Assembly (NCBI GenBank): GCA_003132645.1
Contig: PKYM01000050.1
Location: 11,004 to 16,974 of the forward strand
Source of the DNA: Actinomycetota bacterium
Lineage (GTDB): Bacteria; Actinomycetota; Thermoleophilia; UBA2241
Direction: 5' to 3'
Length of the DNA stretch: 5,971 nt
The translations under genes were made by a program, and so were the position numbers. The stretch's first letter is position 1. Each line of letters opens with the position of its first letter. Below are positions 5,224 to 5,971 of this stretch, in pieces. The notes under the pieces were generated by a model that was given only the letters and a program-made list of their open reading frames with translations, did no database searches and was not told where the DNA came from.

Positions 5224-5971
5224 CTAGACGATCGGCAGGCCGAAGAACTCCTTCGGCGTGCGCCAACAGACCTTGTCGATGGTCTCCTTGTCGAGACCCA
5301 TGAGGCGCATGGCCAACATGACGCGCGGCACCATGAAGTAGTCGTTGCCCTGGCCGCCGAGCTCGGAGTTGACCATGACCCTGGCGCGCCTGTCGGGGTT
5401 GTCGGCGACGTAGCGTGCCGCCACCTCGGGCGGCATCTTGTCCCAGCAGATCGACAGGCCGACCATGGCGCCCGTGCCCATGCGAAAGTCGAGCGTCTCC
5501 TCACCCGCGTGATCGAACACACAGCGTTCGACCGGAAAACCCTCGTCCTCGATGATCTCGAGGATCTTCGGGGTGACGGCGGCACCCTGCGGCGCCAGGC
5601 GGATGGGTGTGTGCAGGATCACCGGCAGGTCGTGCGCCTTGGCAAGCCTGAGGTGCTCGCGGAAGAGTTCGATCTCGAAGTCGGTGGCGCAGTCGAGGCC
5701 GATCTCGCCGATGGCCACGACGCGCTCGTGGGCCAGAAAGTCGGGCAGCCTCGCAAGACAGGTCTCGGCGTCCCTGTGGTTCACCCCGAAGAACGGCACC
5801 GACAGCGAGGCGAAGGCCTCGTAGCCGAGCGTCGTGGCCGTGTTGGCTTCCATCGTGAGAAAGCGCTCCCACAGCAGCAGGACCGTGTCGGCGTCGTGCG
5901 AGCCGAGGAACATGTGCGGGCTGGGGATCACCGCCGCCTCCATGCCCATCATGACGAGCTTCTGAAGCTGG
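5224..5971 (-). CDS. TatD-related metal-dependent amidohydrolase, N-terminus off the window
   Basis: A TIM-barrel hydrolase of the TatD/amidohydrolase superfamily, most like the predicted hydrolases of the COG1099 type. The frame is open to base 5971 (about 249 residues seen). The ATG at 5952 is probably internal, because the residues before it (QLQKLV) continue the expected helix and the family's N-terminal HxH metal pair is missing, presumably lying upstream. Numbering from that Met: GEIGLD (82-87) supplies the bridging Glu E83, ILHTP supplies H114, CVFDHAG supplies H148, and RVMVNSELGG (191-200) is the strand that often bears the last catalytic acid, here E197. The C-terminus VPRVMLAMRLMGL...FFGLPIV is typical. 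Members hydrolyse phosphoesters, lactones or amides, and the substrate here is not evident. It lies 30 bp upstream of SDR-B on the same strand. A lactonase or amidase role in the same pathway is possible but unproven. Confidence 0.85.
   Translation of the reverse strand, partial: QLQKLVMMGMEAAVIPSPHMFLGSHDADTVLLLWERFLTMEANTATTLGYEAFASLSVPFFGVNHRDAETCLARLPDFLAHERVVAIGEIGLDCATDFEIELFREHLRLAKAHDLPVILHTPIRLAPQGAAVTPKILEIIEDEGFPVERCVFDHAGEETLDFRMGTGAMVGLSICWDKMPPEVAARYVADNPDRRARVMVNSELGGQGNDYFMVPRVMLAMRLMGLDKETIDKVCWRTPKEFFGLPIV

Overview
This is a GC-rich bacterial window in which every convincing gene lies on the minus strand. Codons end mostly in G or C, and most starts have a purine-rich Shine-Dalgarno sequence. 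This fits an environmental high-GC bacterium (a proteobacterial, actinobacterial or similar lineage), but nothing here fixes the phylum. No tRNA, rRNA, CRISPR array, insertion sequence or phage gene was seen, and no gene-free stretch exceeds about 130 bases.

In the direction of transcription (high to low coordinates) the layout is: a TatD-related amidohydrolase whose N-terminus is cut by the window edge (5971-5224); a short-chain dehydrogenase/reductase, called SDR-B here (5193-4432); a 129-bp gap with a candidate promoter and operator-like repeats; an IclR-family regulator (4302-3532); a second SDR, SDR-A (3462-2668); a cyclase/kynurenine-formamidase-like hydrolase (2585-1770); a small cupin translationally coupled to it (1770-1420); a 3-hydroxyacyl-CoA-dehydrogenase-type enzyme (1350-409); and the first 127 residues of a beta-keto acid cleavage enzyme, BKACE/DUF849 (383-1), which runs off the window.

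Read together, this looks like a regulated catabolic operon for an unidentified small organic acid or cyclic compound. The family chemistry suggests a plausible flow. The SDRs oxidise a hydroxyl group. The metal-dependent cyclase-type hydrolase, and perhaps the TatD-like enzyme, open a ring, lactone or amide. The HAD-type enzyme oxidises a 3-hydroxy acid to a 3-keto acid. BKACE then condenses the 3-keto acid with acetyl-CoA and splits it to acetoacetate plus a new acyl-CoA. The last two steps parallel aerobic carnitine breakdown (carnitine dehydrogenase followed by a BKACE), but the other genes do not belong to that pathway, so the substrate is probably different. IclR is the likely substrate-responsive switch.

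The main oddities are a cupin lacking the usual metal-binding histidines, an SDR lacking both the NNAG motif and the tetrad Asn, a second SDR with a shortened glycine-rich loop, and a possible promoter/operator ahead of iclR. The individual families are known. The combination, with its unknown substrate, is the novel part.
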